Assembly: GCA_021234155.1 (NCBI GenBank)
Contig: JAJEKV010000038.1
Coordinates: forward strand, 9,758,092-9,822,091
Source of the DNA: Isoetes taiwanensis
Lineage: Eukaryota > Streptophyta > Lycopodiopsida > Isoetales > Isoetaceae
Direction: 5' to 3'
DNA: 64,000 nucleotides
The position numbers were made by a program, and so were the translations under genes. A model generated the notes under the pieces. That model saw nothing but the letters and a program-made list of their open reading frames with translations. It ran no database searches and was not told where the DNA came from. Numbering within the stretch: position 1 is the first letter of the stretch; each line of letters begins with the position of its first letter. Below are positions 30,990 to 41,260 of the stretch, piece by piece.

Positions 30990-31400
30990 ATGAGAGCTGT
31001 CGGATGGGCATATTTGCCCTTTATTCCAAGATCTGGACCATACATAGCGATCCTCATTTGTGGGGTATGCATGTACAAGTTTTTGTATACTATATATTAA
31101 GGCTTGCAAAATACTATAAGGTTTGAGAGAATGTGCTTAATGGTATTAATTTTGTACATGTATTGTAAATATATTTTTGGGGCTCTCGCTGCCCTACATA
31201 ACCCCTCATGTGAATATGCACCCAAACCAAAGGGGGTTTAAGGGGGATTTTAATTTAAATGTGTTAAATGCAATGGTTTGTGTTAATAATGTTAATGGTA
31301 GTTGTGTGTTGATTGTTATCAAAAAAAGATTTGGGCCCTTCGGGCCCTAACAAAAGGAAAAATAGAGAAACTTTAAGGGCGTAAATATTAGTTATTAATT
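30990..31400. repeat. Dispersed duplicated segment (partner of 24.66-25.07 kb)
   Basis: Matches 24,663-25,070 in the same orientation, including the right arm of the TIR element (GCACCCAAACCAAAGGGGGT) and the GGGCCCTTCGGGCCC hairpin. The left inverted terminus is missing; homology begins abruptly at GAGAGCTGTC (30,990). This copy therefore could not be moved by an end-specific transposase. Confidence 0.75.
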
Positions 31401-31739
31401 CAAGAGATTGTATAAAACATCAAGGACATTACATTACATTTTCATTTAATACAATGCATTTTTAGCTGAAATAGTTTGTTGAAATGTGACCATTCATCTG
31501 GATATGACAATGTTTTATGTTAGAAACATTTGAAATGCACAAATGGCCATCCAATGAGTCCATAGCAAGAATGATGTGGCCATCCAGTGGGTATATACCA
31601 CGAGTGGAGCTGCCTTTTTTAGTTTCTTAGAAATAAACATTTAACATTAAAATGAAATAAGAATCAATTCAGTTAAAATATTGACTGCTTTCCAGAAAGG
31701 ACGTCAGTAAATATCCAGGCACTTCTGATATATATGCCA

Positions 31740-32440
31740 GAATGATTTGGCTTCAAAAGCATCGCTGCAACTCACCTACTTTTGCAATGTACCAGAAGTA
31801 GACGAATTCCTCACGGTTAACTTCTATCAATCTAGCTTGATTGAAGAGAAAACGTAGTGCACAAAATAGAAAGAGGTTAGGAAGCCAACTGTGCCCCGTT
31901 GCAAGCATTATGGCAAATACCATCATGAGGGAGTATCCAACATAGAGGAGCAGAGACAGGCCCACTTAAGCTAAACACCACAAGAAGAAATCCAAAGACA
32001 TAGTATACACGGCCCATCCATATACTGGACATAATGAAGAAAAGCTCAATGAAGAGGGTCCCAAAAGAGTTCCGACTCCTAAAACAAGCAACCAAGAAGG
32101 ATATTTTTGAGCTAGAATTTCCTTAGGGATGGTTAGTCCTCACGAGGATAATGGATAGGTTCTGCTTTAACCCCAAAATATCCTCCCAAAAGAGTTAAAT
32201 GGCAGCGATATGCAAAACCAAAGTGCTAATGGCACTTTATCTTTGTTACTACTCCAAAGGAGGAAATTGAGCACACTGAGTATAAAAAATGTTATACGGG
32301 GAAAAAGAAACATGCAAGTTTGAAGCTCGCGATCTCCAACCCTTGGCATCACCAACTCCACGGTCGCCATAATGCGCAAAAGCAACATAACCGGCAATAC
32401 CGGAAAGATAGAGCGAACCATTCACGTGAGCAACATACCC
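31740..32440 (-). pseudogene. Transmembrane 9 superfamily (TM9SF/EMP70) C-terminal pseudogene
   Basis: Read from 32,440 downward in three frames: LNFLLWS, then ALWFCISLP and GGYFG, IPKEILAQKYPSWLLVLGVG, FGTLFIELFFIMSSIWMGRV, YYVFGFLLVV, SGPVSA and VGYSLMMVFAIMLATG. These segments follow the order of the last membrane spans of TM9SF proteins, nine-helix proteins of the endosome/Golgi system. The segment normally lying between YYxFGFL and SGPVSA (about 45 residues with two helices) is deleted. No introns separate segments that are usually contiguous, and at least three frameshifts are present. It may be a decayed retrocopy or gene fragment. Confidence 0.8.
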
Positions 32441-35149
32441 TTGAGAGAAAAACAATTGAAATTTCTATAATGGCCACAAATCAGCGCCTACAGATCCAAA
32501 ACTCGTTACGTTCGAGGACAAAGTTATAGTGGTACAACCAAACAACCAAACATGCAGAGGCCCACAAGGGCTGTGCGGTCCCCCTGCATTCCTCGCATCA
32601 TGCTCATAGCCCAGGAGCAAAGCGATCTAGGCGGTCCTGGGCGGTCGGCGTAAACAACAAACATCGCGAGGAGTCCACACTTTTTGATGCGCAAGTGCTA
32701 CCGAGAGCCCATTTCGACAACGCTTAGACTTGAGCTTTCAATCTTCCAGCGCTGGGCAAGGTGACCCAAAGGTACCAAGCGCACAGTGCGGTCCTGCATT
32801 CCACGCATCATGCTCATAGCCACGGAGCAAAGCGATCTAGATTGGTCGAGCCGGCATCAAACCCTATCTGCACCATTGCAAAAATTTGCAAAGCCATTCT
32901 TTGGCAACCCGGGCTTTCACATTAACAATCCCACCGGACCTAACCTCTCGTCCGACTAAGGGTTCATCCTTTGCCTTCACTGCGATCCAAAAGAAAATAG
33001 AATCAAAGAAGGAATAAAACCCTAAAATGGTTTTTTTCGATGCTTGATCTGAAATGCTATCCATGAGGCTTGCATGTTCAGCCCCTAAAATAAAAAGAAG
33101 GCTTTTGTTATGAGCCCTTGGATGTTGGACCATTGAAAAAAAAAAGCTAAATCAACGACTAAGAAATGGTGCACTCTAGATGTACGCATTAGTACATCTA
33201 TTCGAATATGCCATGAAATCTTAGGAAAACCTTTGTGAAAAGCGTACAAAAACACAAAAAAAACCCATGTTATTATGCTACATATTGATTGTAAATTTGT
33301 TGATTTTTTTCCAGTATTGTTTCTGTTCATCCGCAATGTTTTTGTGTGCTTGCAGAGGTTTCAATCTTACCACTTGGCAAATCCTGCCGTACTGTACTCA
33401 CATTGCATAGACGTTGCCCCGAACCCTGCAAAACAGGATTAAGGCATCATTTATAGAACTATAAATGTAAAATGTTATTTAATCAAGATGAAATTTTAAA
33501 ACATATCTCTTTAAGAAGTGTTTGGTAATCCTTAGAACAGCCACAAAAGCACCATTAAGTAGTTCATCCTCTTGATTCTAGCTCTGATAGGAAGCTGCCA
33601 AAACTGTTCCCTTGGTGGACTTAAATGTGGCTAACAATGGCAGAAACAACGGTCCTAGCAAAGTTCATGCAGATACAAGAAGTCTGGCTATCGACTGCAT
33701 ATGTTAATTCTCATCTATATCTTTAAGCAAGGATCCTTGCATTAATTGGGTGTTTAAGCATACTCATCTTAAGGTAGAACGATTCTACTTTGATCCATTC
33801 AAATCCATTCAAAAAACACAAATAATTTAAACTTGACGAACCCCATCAATTACATGCTACTTTCTGCGTCGAAAGTATCGTGATACCACAGTTTAATAAT
33901 AAAAATAAAAAATTCAAATGCTAGATGTATGAGGCACATGGTATGGTTACCTTTGCTCCCCTCGGATTGAGAAGAAGACATTAAAGGAATCGAAATAGCT
34001 GGGATCTCCGCTCATGGCGAAGAGCAGCGACTCTAGTTGTCGGATCTCCGTTAATCAAGGAAAGTGTTACGTCTGGCTACTGACATGCACGAGCCTGTGA
34101 AATGCCATATCCTTTAAAATTCCCATATCAAAATTTACACGGGATAATTGACCTAGGCACATGTGGGTAAAATTTGCATATCAGAGTTTACACGAGACAA
34201 TAGAGCTAAGAACATATGGCATGCTTAGTAGATATGCCGTTGGATCTTTCTCTTTCTATAGTAATGGCTAGAAATATATAACTGGAAGTTAAAGAAAATT
34301 CATTTTATTTTCCCTTAGGGGGTCCATATTAGACCCCATATTTTCTCTAATGTGTGTTTTATAAACTGTGAAATTATATCAGGGTAACATCTGATCCAGG
34401 TGAAGTTGTGAACCAAACCTGCACCATCATAGGTCAATATGTTGACAGGAAATCATGGCCTGAATGTGAACCAAACCTATAAGAAAATGCATGATTTTTG
34501 GAAGGCCAGATCTTGAGCTATAGAAACCAATCTAATTCTGGTATTTTTGGATTGAACATAACTTCAACTTTCATTTGAGCCTCTTTTCTTGAAATTTGGA
34601 CTTACCAAGCTATAGATATGGCCTTGCAAATGAACCAACCCTAGGGGTATACTCTACAAACAGATACTAAAGTACTTTATGACAGTGGGAACTGTATCTC
34701 TTTTATTGAAGTCAGATTTGTCTTCCATTGTTCCCATTTCAAAATTGAGCCCCAAGTGACATTGGGATTGGGTTTTTTTTTTTTTGGGGTTAGTATTTTG
34801 AGTAATTTTATGATCTAAAGTTTTGACTCTTTATGAGAAAATAACAGGTAAGGTGAATGGGGCCACGAGTCGTGTAGGACAAACTCTAAAAACCTAACAA
34901 ATATATTTCCTGTACAATTTAAGTTAGGCGGAAGGAGCCTATGAAAAGCTAGATTTCATTCGGAAAAATATAAAAAAACCCACAGATTTTGACCGAAAAA
35001 CTGTCTGCAATTTTTTTCCCTGTCTAAAATTCTCGATTTGTGCAGGTAGGATGCTAGTGTTCCTAGGAATTTGGCATACACTTGGCACGACCTATTGACC
35101 ATAGAATAATGTTGTGTTGTTCTCTTCGTTCCTTCAACAATGTCTTGTC
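32441..35149. other. Intergenic DNA, no recognised gene
   Basis: Contains the 220-bp-spaced repeat at 32.57-32.84 kb and the dispersed repeat at 33.14-33.29 kb. A minus-strand open frame at 32,864-33,133 (includes GAEHASLMDSISDQASKK) is protein-like but unrecognised. From 33.4 to 35.1 kb the DNA is AT-rich and I see nothing in it. Confidence 0.35.
32572..32840. repeat. Two direct copies of a GC-rich motif about 210 bp apart
   Basis: GTGCGGTCC, CTGCATTCC and CGCATCATGCTCATAGCC followed by GGAGCAAAGCGATCTAG occur at 32,573-32,630 and 32,786-32,840. The stretch between is also GC-rich. No coding recognised. Confidence 0.65.
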
Positions 35150-37518
35150 ACGTTGTAGAGGGACACTGATGCCATATCAGGCCATCACATGCAATAGAGA
35201 TGCCGAATGAGACGTCAAATTGAAAGTTGTTGCAGAGCTATTTGAGTGAGATCTAACACCAGTGACAGTAATTTTACTTTTTTGTTCAGAAAACCAGGGA
35301 TCTACGAAAGGACCACCTTTTCCGACTCTGGATGGTCCTTTGATTTTAAGCAGCTCTTCCAAAACTTGCTTCATGGAGGGTCTATCCTCCCTTCTAGTAG
35401 CCAAGCATTCAAGGGCAACATCACCAACAGCTTTTATGCTTACAAGAATCTCTGGATTGATAGAAGCTTGCAAGTTGGGATCCAAAACCTGGAGAAGCAT
35501 TCCTTTCCCAATAATTGGAATTGCATATATACTTAGATTGGCGTCTCGAGTAAGTCGATTGAAGTCAATGGGTCTCTGGCCAGTGATTAATTCCTCCAGA
35601 ACTACTTTCGGAAGCTATATCACGTCACTCTTTTACGCCACCGAGCTCTCATAGTATTCTGGATCTAAATACCACGGATCAGAGTCGAAACATGTGTGGC
35701 ATCAGCAGGAACAAGACGAGAGAGTCCAAAATCGGCCACTTTAGCATAGCCATGAATTTGTCATCTAGTAGTATGTTGGCAGATTTAACATCCCTGTGGT
35801 AAATTGGGGGATATGCTGCAGAGTGCAAGTATGCCAGAGCTTCAGCAATTTCCAGTGCAATTTGAAGCCTTATATCCCAACTAAGATCTTCATTTTTGAG
35901 TTTTCCATGCAAGTGATCAAATAATGTTCCATTGGAGACATATTCGAAGATTAACAGCTGACCTTCTCTTTCAGCACACCAAGCAATTTGACAAGGTTGC
36001 GATGATTCACCTGTGACAAAATGGTTACCTCGTTCACAAAATTGTCTATGCTTTGCTCGCTGGTTTGGTTGGATCGCTCGATGGCCATCACAGTGCCGTT
36101 TTGAAGGGGGACCGCCATATTTAGAGTCCGGGATGTGGTATTTCCGGACTTTTTTTGCGGTGTTTCCGGCCACCCGATTATAAACCATGCACTTCCGGTT
36201 TTAAGCCCAGAATCAACTGTTTTAGGTCATTTTTTGCTTGATCCGGCTCTATCTGAGCTCAAATCACTTCCTCTCTTCATCAAACTAGTGTTAAAGAGGA
36301 AGACAAAGCGATTGGAAGGGCTTTTGAAGCATTTCAAGCCGTCCATGGAGCTGCGAGAGGGATCCGACCAAAGATTTGTTTACTCCGCCGTGCAGTTTAG
36401 CGCTTGGTTTTGGCGAATACCATATTTTTGGCGGAAAACACCGCTTTTGGCGGAAATACCACTTGGCGCGAGCATCGGATGGCGGAAACACCACAAAAAA
36501 AGTCCGTGAAATACCACATCCGGACTCTATATCTGGCGTCCCTTGAAGGGTGTAAGCGATTGCCGAATCTGCCGGTTTCAAACTTCAAATCAGGGGAGAA
36601 GGAATGGTGGCTTTTTCCATCTCCGCGATAGTCAGATAGCTTTGCACTTTCTCTTCCCGATGTGAAGTGATGATCCGTTGGAGATTCTTCATCATGTATT
36701 TGTTCGGAGAGTCTTCCCTCTCGTTTTTCTTCCATTTCCAATAATATACCCCCAAACCCAACACCAGCATCACAACCACAACCACCGAAACACCTGAATT
36801 TACCCCTTCCAAAGACTCGTAAATTTTTTCTGACATTCTAACACTAGCTTCATCTATCTCAGAATCATAAGAGATTGCACAACAACAACTCATTCATCAC
36901 AGATCGACATTACTTAGCTTACCAACACAACTTAAAGCATTGAATTTGACTTAACTTACCCACTACGGCAGCCGTCTCGGAGTTGGATTTTTTTGTGCCT
37001 TTGCAAACTGGATCTGAAAGCGCAGCATGATTGTCAGACTTAGTATATAAATGCGATTTTAAACATTTACACTCACCTGAGTTGACGGTCCATTGTCTTA
37101 TTAGGGTTTTATCACAAGTAAGCTTGAAGGCATTAGCATCTGGAACCTGTGCTAGAAAATCCTTCCAGTTGTATTCGAACTTGGGACAATCGTCCTCCTT
37201 CACACTGATTTGTTTTCTGGAATAGTCGATTTCAGTCACGGTATGGTTGTTGATGAGCAAAGTCTCATCTTGGCATTGCAAACGATAAATGGGGAGTCCT
37301 TCGCAGCTTTTGTTCGACTCTAAACCGAAGGGATAACAAATGTGAAACTGATTGCACTCCTGAGATGCACAAGTAGCAGCTGAAGAAAGAGGAAGAAGTG
37401 AGAAGAGGCGAGCCGGACGGGTGAGGAGGAACGCAGAGTAGAAGTGATGAGAAGCAAAGTTTAAGGTCGTTTGGTCAACACGGATCCTCCCACACAACAC
37501 CCTACACAACACAACCAT
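35150..37518 (-). pseudogene. WAK-like receptor kinase, pseudogene copy 2
   Basis: A paralogue of the 21.1-23.2 kb copy. Exon 1 is more complete here: a pectin-binding domain (CASQECNQFHICYPFGL, CEGLPIYRLQCQDET, ISVKEDDCPKFEYNWKDFL) followed by GECKCLKSHLYTKSDNH, the WAK-associated Cys region. An intron of 166 bp (36,959 to 36,794, GTAAGT to CAG) leads to a membrane span (VSVVVVVMLVLGLGVYYWKW). The kinase is broken by a 434-bp TIR element in the ATP-binding loop (36,109-36,542). There are also a 5-bp insertion before the DFG region (near 35,747) and further indels near 35,600-35,680. HRD ([12 protein letters not shown]) is still readable. The C-terminal 20 or so residues missing in copy 1 (DPWFSEQKSKIT) are retained. 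The two copies share 3' flanks (CAATGTCTTGTCACGTTGTA), so the duplication included downstream DNA. Confidence 0.85.
36109..36542. mobile_element. TIR element (434 bp) inserted in the kinase P-loop of WAK-like copy 2
   Basis: Flanked by TTGAAGGG on both sides (36,101-36,108 and 36,543-36,550), an exact 8-bp target duplication of kinase coding sequence. The terminal inverted repeats are about 65 bp: the left has TTTAGAGTCCGGGATGTGG, TATTTCCGGACTTTTTTTGC and GGTGTTTCCGG; the right is the complement with a few changes. GGTATTTCC/GGTGTTTCCG words recur inside in both orientations. There is no transposase. An 8-bp duplication fits hAT, but long TIRs fit Mutator-like elements, so class is left open. 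Confidence 0.85.
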
Positions 37519-38650
37519 TCATTACTACAGCATCCATATCCACCCACATTAACACAACCACCCCAATTCTGGGTCCACACCTAAAAACAACAGTAACAAA
37601 AAGACCACATGTCGTTGTTCCAAAAAATCTACATGTGGTTATGTGGAGGTGTGGTTTATTAAGGAGGCGGTGTAGTTTTTTTTATGGAGCTATAGTTTTT
37701 TTTTTTTTAAGATGTGGTCTTTTTTTGAGGTGTCGTTTTTTTAAAAGAAGTGTTGCTTATTTTTTTGAGGGGGTGTTGTTTTTAAGAAGGTGTTGTTTTT
37801 TGAGGTGTAGTTTATAATTAGGTGTAGTTTTAAGTAGTCATTTTTTATGGAAGTGTAGTTTTTTTAAGTGTGGTTTATAAGGAGGTATAGTTTTTAAGTG
37901 GTTGTTTTTTTAGGAAGTATGGTTTTCCGAAGTGGTATGATTTTTTTTAATCGAGGTGTTGTTTTTTGAGGTGTCGTTTATAAGTGGGTGGGTGAGAGCA
38001 TGTTAGGGTGTGCCAAAAAAAGTATCTAAAAGATAGTTTTTGAGTACTTTTTCTGCAGGTACCTAATTGATATTAAAAGTACCTAAATTAGAGCTAATAG
38101 TCAATATTTTTGCTTCATGATTGAGAGTAATAGAAGCATGATGTCTTAGAGCACTTTTCATATCACCCATTATCATGAGCATGAAGCAATATCGCCATAT
38201 GTGAGTACCCAGTGGATATTTTAGGTAGGTTCCAAAAGTGGTACACCCTTACATGCTTTAACCCCGGGTGTAGTTTTTAAATAGCTGTTTTTTAAAGAAG
38301 TAAGGTTTTTTGAAGTGTGGTTTATAAGCGGGTGTAGTTTTTAAGTGGTTGTTTTTTAATGAAGTATGGTTTTTTGAAGTGGTGTAGTTTATAACTAGGT
38401 GTAGTTTTTAAGAAGCTATTTTTAAGGAAGTATGATTTTTTTAGGTGTGGTTTATATAACTAGGTATAGTTTTTAAGTAGCTGTTTTTTAAAGTAAGTGT
38501 GGTTTTGAGGGTGTGGTTTTAAGTAGGTGTAGTTTTTAATGGGTACGTTTTTTTACTGAAGTGTGGTTTCACCGGAGTGGCTTAGTTTTACGTAGCTATT
38601 TCTTAAGGAAGTATGGTTTTTAGGCTATTTCTTAAGCAAAGCACCACCAC
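37519..38650 (+). repeat. T/G-rich short-word repeat, about 1 kb
   Basis: From about 37,620 to 38,640 the plus strand is built of variants of GTGTAGTTTTTAAG, GTGTGGTTTATAAG and GAAGTATGGTTTTTTG, about 14-30 bp each, without a strict period. An unrelated 250-bp AT-rich insert (38,005-38,265) interrupts it. Complementary A/C-rich words make up 48,960-49,680, suggesting the same repeat family in the opposite orientation. The upstream 100 bp (37,519-37,620) is C/A-rich. Confidence 0.75.
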
Positions 38651-38727
38651 TTGGAATATTGTTTTGTGTGCTCAACTTTGGGAATGTATCATTATTGTTT
38701 TCATTCGTGAAAAATAACTGGCAGCTA

Positions 38728-40456
38728 GGATCCAACATGGCTCAAACATGCCACGCGGGCTCCAACATGCCAATTAGGTGCCAACATGCCAAGGTGGCTC
38801 AAGCATGCCACCCTAGGCACCAACATGCCACCTAGGGCTCAAACATGCCAAGGTGGCTCATATATGCCATGCGTCTGGATATGCCACCTATAGGCTCCAA
38901 CATGCCACATAGGCTCCAACATGACACCTAGGCTCAAACATTCCAAGGTGGCTCAAACATGCCACATGGGCTTCATGCCACCTAGGCTCCAACATGTCAA
39001 GGTGGCTCAAACATGCCATGTGGGCTCCAACATGCCACCTAGGCTCAACCCCGCCAAGGCGGCTCAAGCATGCCGCCTAGGCACCAACATGCCACCAAGG
39101 CTCAAACATGCCAAGGTGGCTCAAACATGCCATGTGGGCTCCAACACGCCACCTATGCCAAGGTGGCTCAAACATGCCACCTAGGCTCCAACATGCCACC
39201 TAGGCTCAAACATGCCACATAGGCTCCAACATGCCAAGGTGTATGCCCACTTGAAGCTCCAACATGCTAAGGTGGCTCAAAAAATGCCACGCTGGGCTCC
39301 TACATGCCACCTAGGCTCCAACAATTCAAGGTGGCTAAAACATGCCACGTGGGCTCCAACATACCACCTAGGTTCCAACATGCCACCTAGGCTCAAACAT
39401 GCCAAAGTCGGGCTCAAACATGCCACGTGGGCTCCAGCTCCACCATGCCAAGGTGGCTCAAACATGCCAAAGTGGCTCAAACATGCCATGTGGGCTCCAA
39501 CATGCCACCTAGGCTCCAAAGATGCCAAGGTGGCCCAAACATGCCACGCTGCGGCTCAACATGCCATTGGCTCCCAACAGCCAAGGTTTTTCAAACATGC
39601 CACCTAGGATCCAACATGCCAAGGTGGCTCAAACATGCCATGTGGGCTCCAACATGCCACCCACGCCCAAAGATGCCAAGTTGGCTCAAACATGCCACCT
39701 AGCCTCCGACATGTCACCTAGGCTCAAGCATGCCAAGGTGGCTCAAACATTCCACGGCGGCCCAACATGCCACCTAGGCTCCAACATGCCAAAGTGGCTC
39801 AAGCATGTCGTGGGCTCCAACATAACATCTAGGGTCAAACATGCCAAGGTGGCTCAAACATGCCAATGCGGGGATCCAACATGCCTCCTAGGCTCCAACA
39901 TGCCAACGTGCCTCAAACATGCCACGTAGGCTCCAACATGCCAAGGTGGCTCAAGCATGTCGCCTAGGCACCAATATGCCACCAAAGCTCAAACATGCCA
40001 AGGTGGCTCAAACTTGCCACCTAGGCTCCAACATGCCACATAAGCTCCAACATGCCAAGGTGGCTCCAACATGCCAAGGTGGCTCAACATGCGACGTGGC
40101 TCCAACATGCCACCTAGGGCTCCAACATGCCAAAGGTGACTCAAACATGCCATGTGGGCTCCAACATGCCACCTAGGCTCCAGATGCCAAGGTAGCTCAA
40201 ACATGCCAAGGTGGCTCAAACATGCCACATGGGCTCCAACATCCCAAGGTTTCTCAAACATGCCAGCTAGGCTCCAACATGCCACCTAGGATCCAACATG
40301 CCAAGGTGGCTCAAACATGCCACCTAGCCTCCAACATGTCACCTAGGCTCAAACATGCCAAGGTGGCGCAAACATTCCACGCGCTCCAACATGCCACCTA
40401 GGCTCCAACATGCCAAGGTGGCTCAAACATGTCATGGGCTCCAACATGCCAAGGTG
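38728..40456 (+). repeat. CATGCC minisatellite, about 1.7 kb
   Basis: Composed of units of about 19-20 bp, each CAAACATGCC or CCAACATGCC followed by one of a few endings (AAGGTGGCT, ACCTAGGCT, ACGTGGGCT). The variants alternate in higher-order patterns of roughly 60-100 bp. About 85 CATGCC-type units are present. Because the unit is not a multiple of three, frames drift, and the open frames across it (up to 135 codons on either strand) are artefacts. Stragglers continue at 40.9-41.25 kb. Confidence 0.95.
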
Positions 40457-40479
40457 GTTTTACGAGTCCGTCTTCTGGC

Positions 40480-40820
40480 GTCAACACCGTCCCTCTACGT
40501 GATGATATTGTGCAAGATCCTCATCAAATCTGACTAGGACATGGCCTCTGAAACGTAAACCCCATGTGTTGTTAGGTTATTGAAGGGTTTACATTATGGA
40601 GGTCGAGTTTTGATCATTTGCACTTGGGACATGGTCAAGAAGTTGCAGTTGAAGACACCGTTCCTCTACACCATTCCTCTACGTGATGACATGTTGCGAG
40701 GTCCTGGTCGAATCTGACTATGATATGGCCTCTGAAATATAAACCCTATGTGTTGCTAGGTTCTTGAAGGGTTTATATTTTGGAGGCCGCGCTTTGGTCA
40801 TTTGCACTTGGGACGTTTCG
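40480..40820. repeat. Tandem duplication, about 185-bp unit
   Basis: ACCGT or ACCATTCCTCTACGTGATGA, then AATCTGACTA, ATGGCCTCTGAAA, TGTGTTG, TTGAAGGGTTTA and CATTTGCACTTGGGAC occur at about 40,487-40,634 and 40,667-40,815. This follows the minisatellite directly. Confidence 0.75.
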
Positions 40821-41260
40821 TGGCAGGAGAGCATCCCTTCTGCAAGAAGTGCAAAAAGAGCTCGTAGTCAATTTGCCTAGGTGGTGCTTGTAGGATACTG
40901 CCTGGTCTTCTTACCGTGTCGATTCTAGGCTCAAACATGCCCCCAAGTACGAGGATGAATTTAATTTTTTATTTTAAATTTAGTGGTTTTAACGTCATAC
41001 CACTTCGGCAGCATCCTCTTGGGATCTATGACGACTCATGACAATTCATTCTCAGACACATACCACACATGATACATGATGAGATTCGTCTGTTTTTTTT
41101 ATGGTTAAAATGTTGTGCCCCTATATAGGCTCAAACATGCCCGTAGGCTAGAACATGCTACCTTCACTCAAACATGACACGTGGCTCAAGCATACCACAT
41201 AGGCTCAAATGTAACATGTGGCTCAAACATGCCCCTAGGCCTCCTTTGTGACATACTAAA
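40821..41260. repeat. Scattered outlying CATGCC units
   Basis: CTCAAACATGCC-type units reappear at 40,931 and at 41,128-41,245 (including CTCAAACATGACACGTGGCT and CAAACATGCCCCTAGGC), separated by non-repetitive AT-rich DNA. They suggest the minisatellite was longer and has been interrupted. Confidence 0.65.

Noticed and set aside
31877-32095. Separate small membrane-protein genes at 31.75-32.45 kb
   Set aside because: The three short frames are consecutive pieces of one TM9SF sequence broken by frameshifts.
29158-34352. A 5.2-kb TIR transposon containing the TM9SF pseudogene
   Set aside because: Only about 35 bp of inverted similarity at each side, with no target duplication and no transposase; kept as a note only.
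38921-40285. Open frames of 80-135 codons with MPPRLKHAKVAQTCH-type repeats
   Set aside because: They arise from the 19-20-bp CATGCC minisatellite, occur on both strands and drift in frame.
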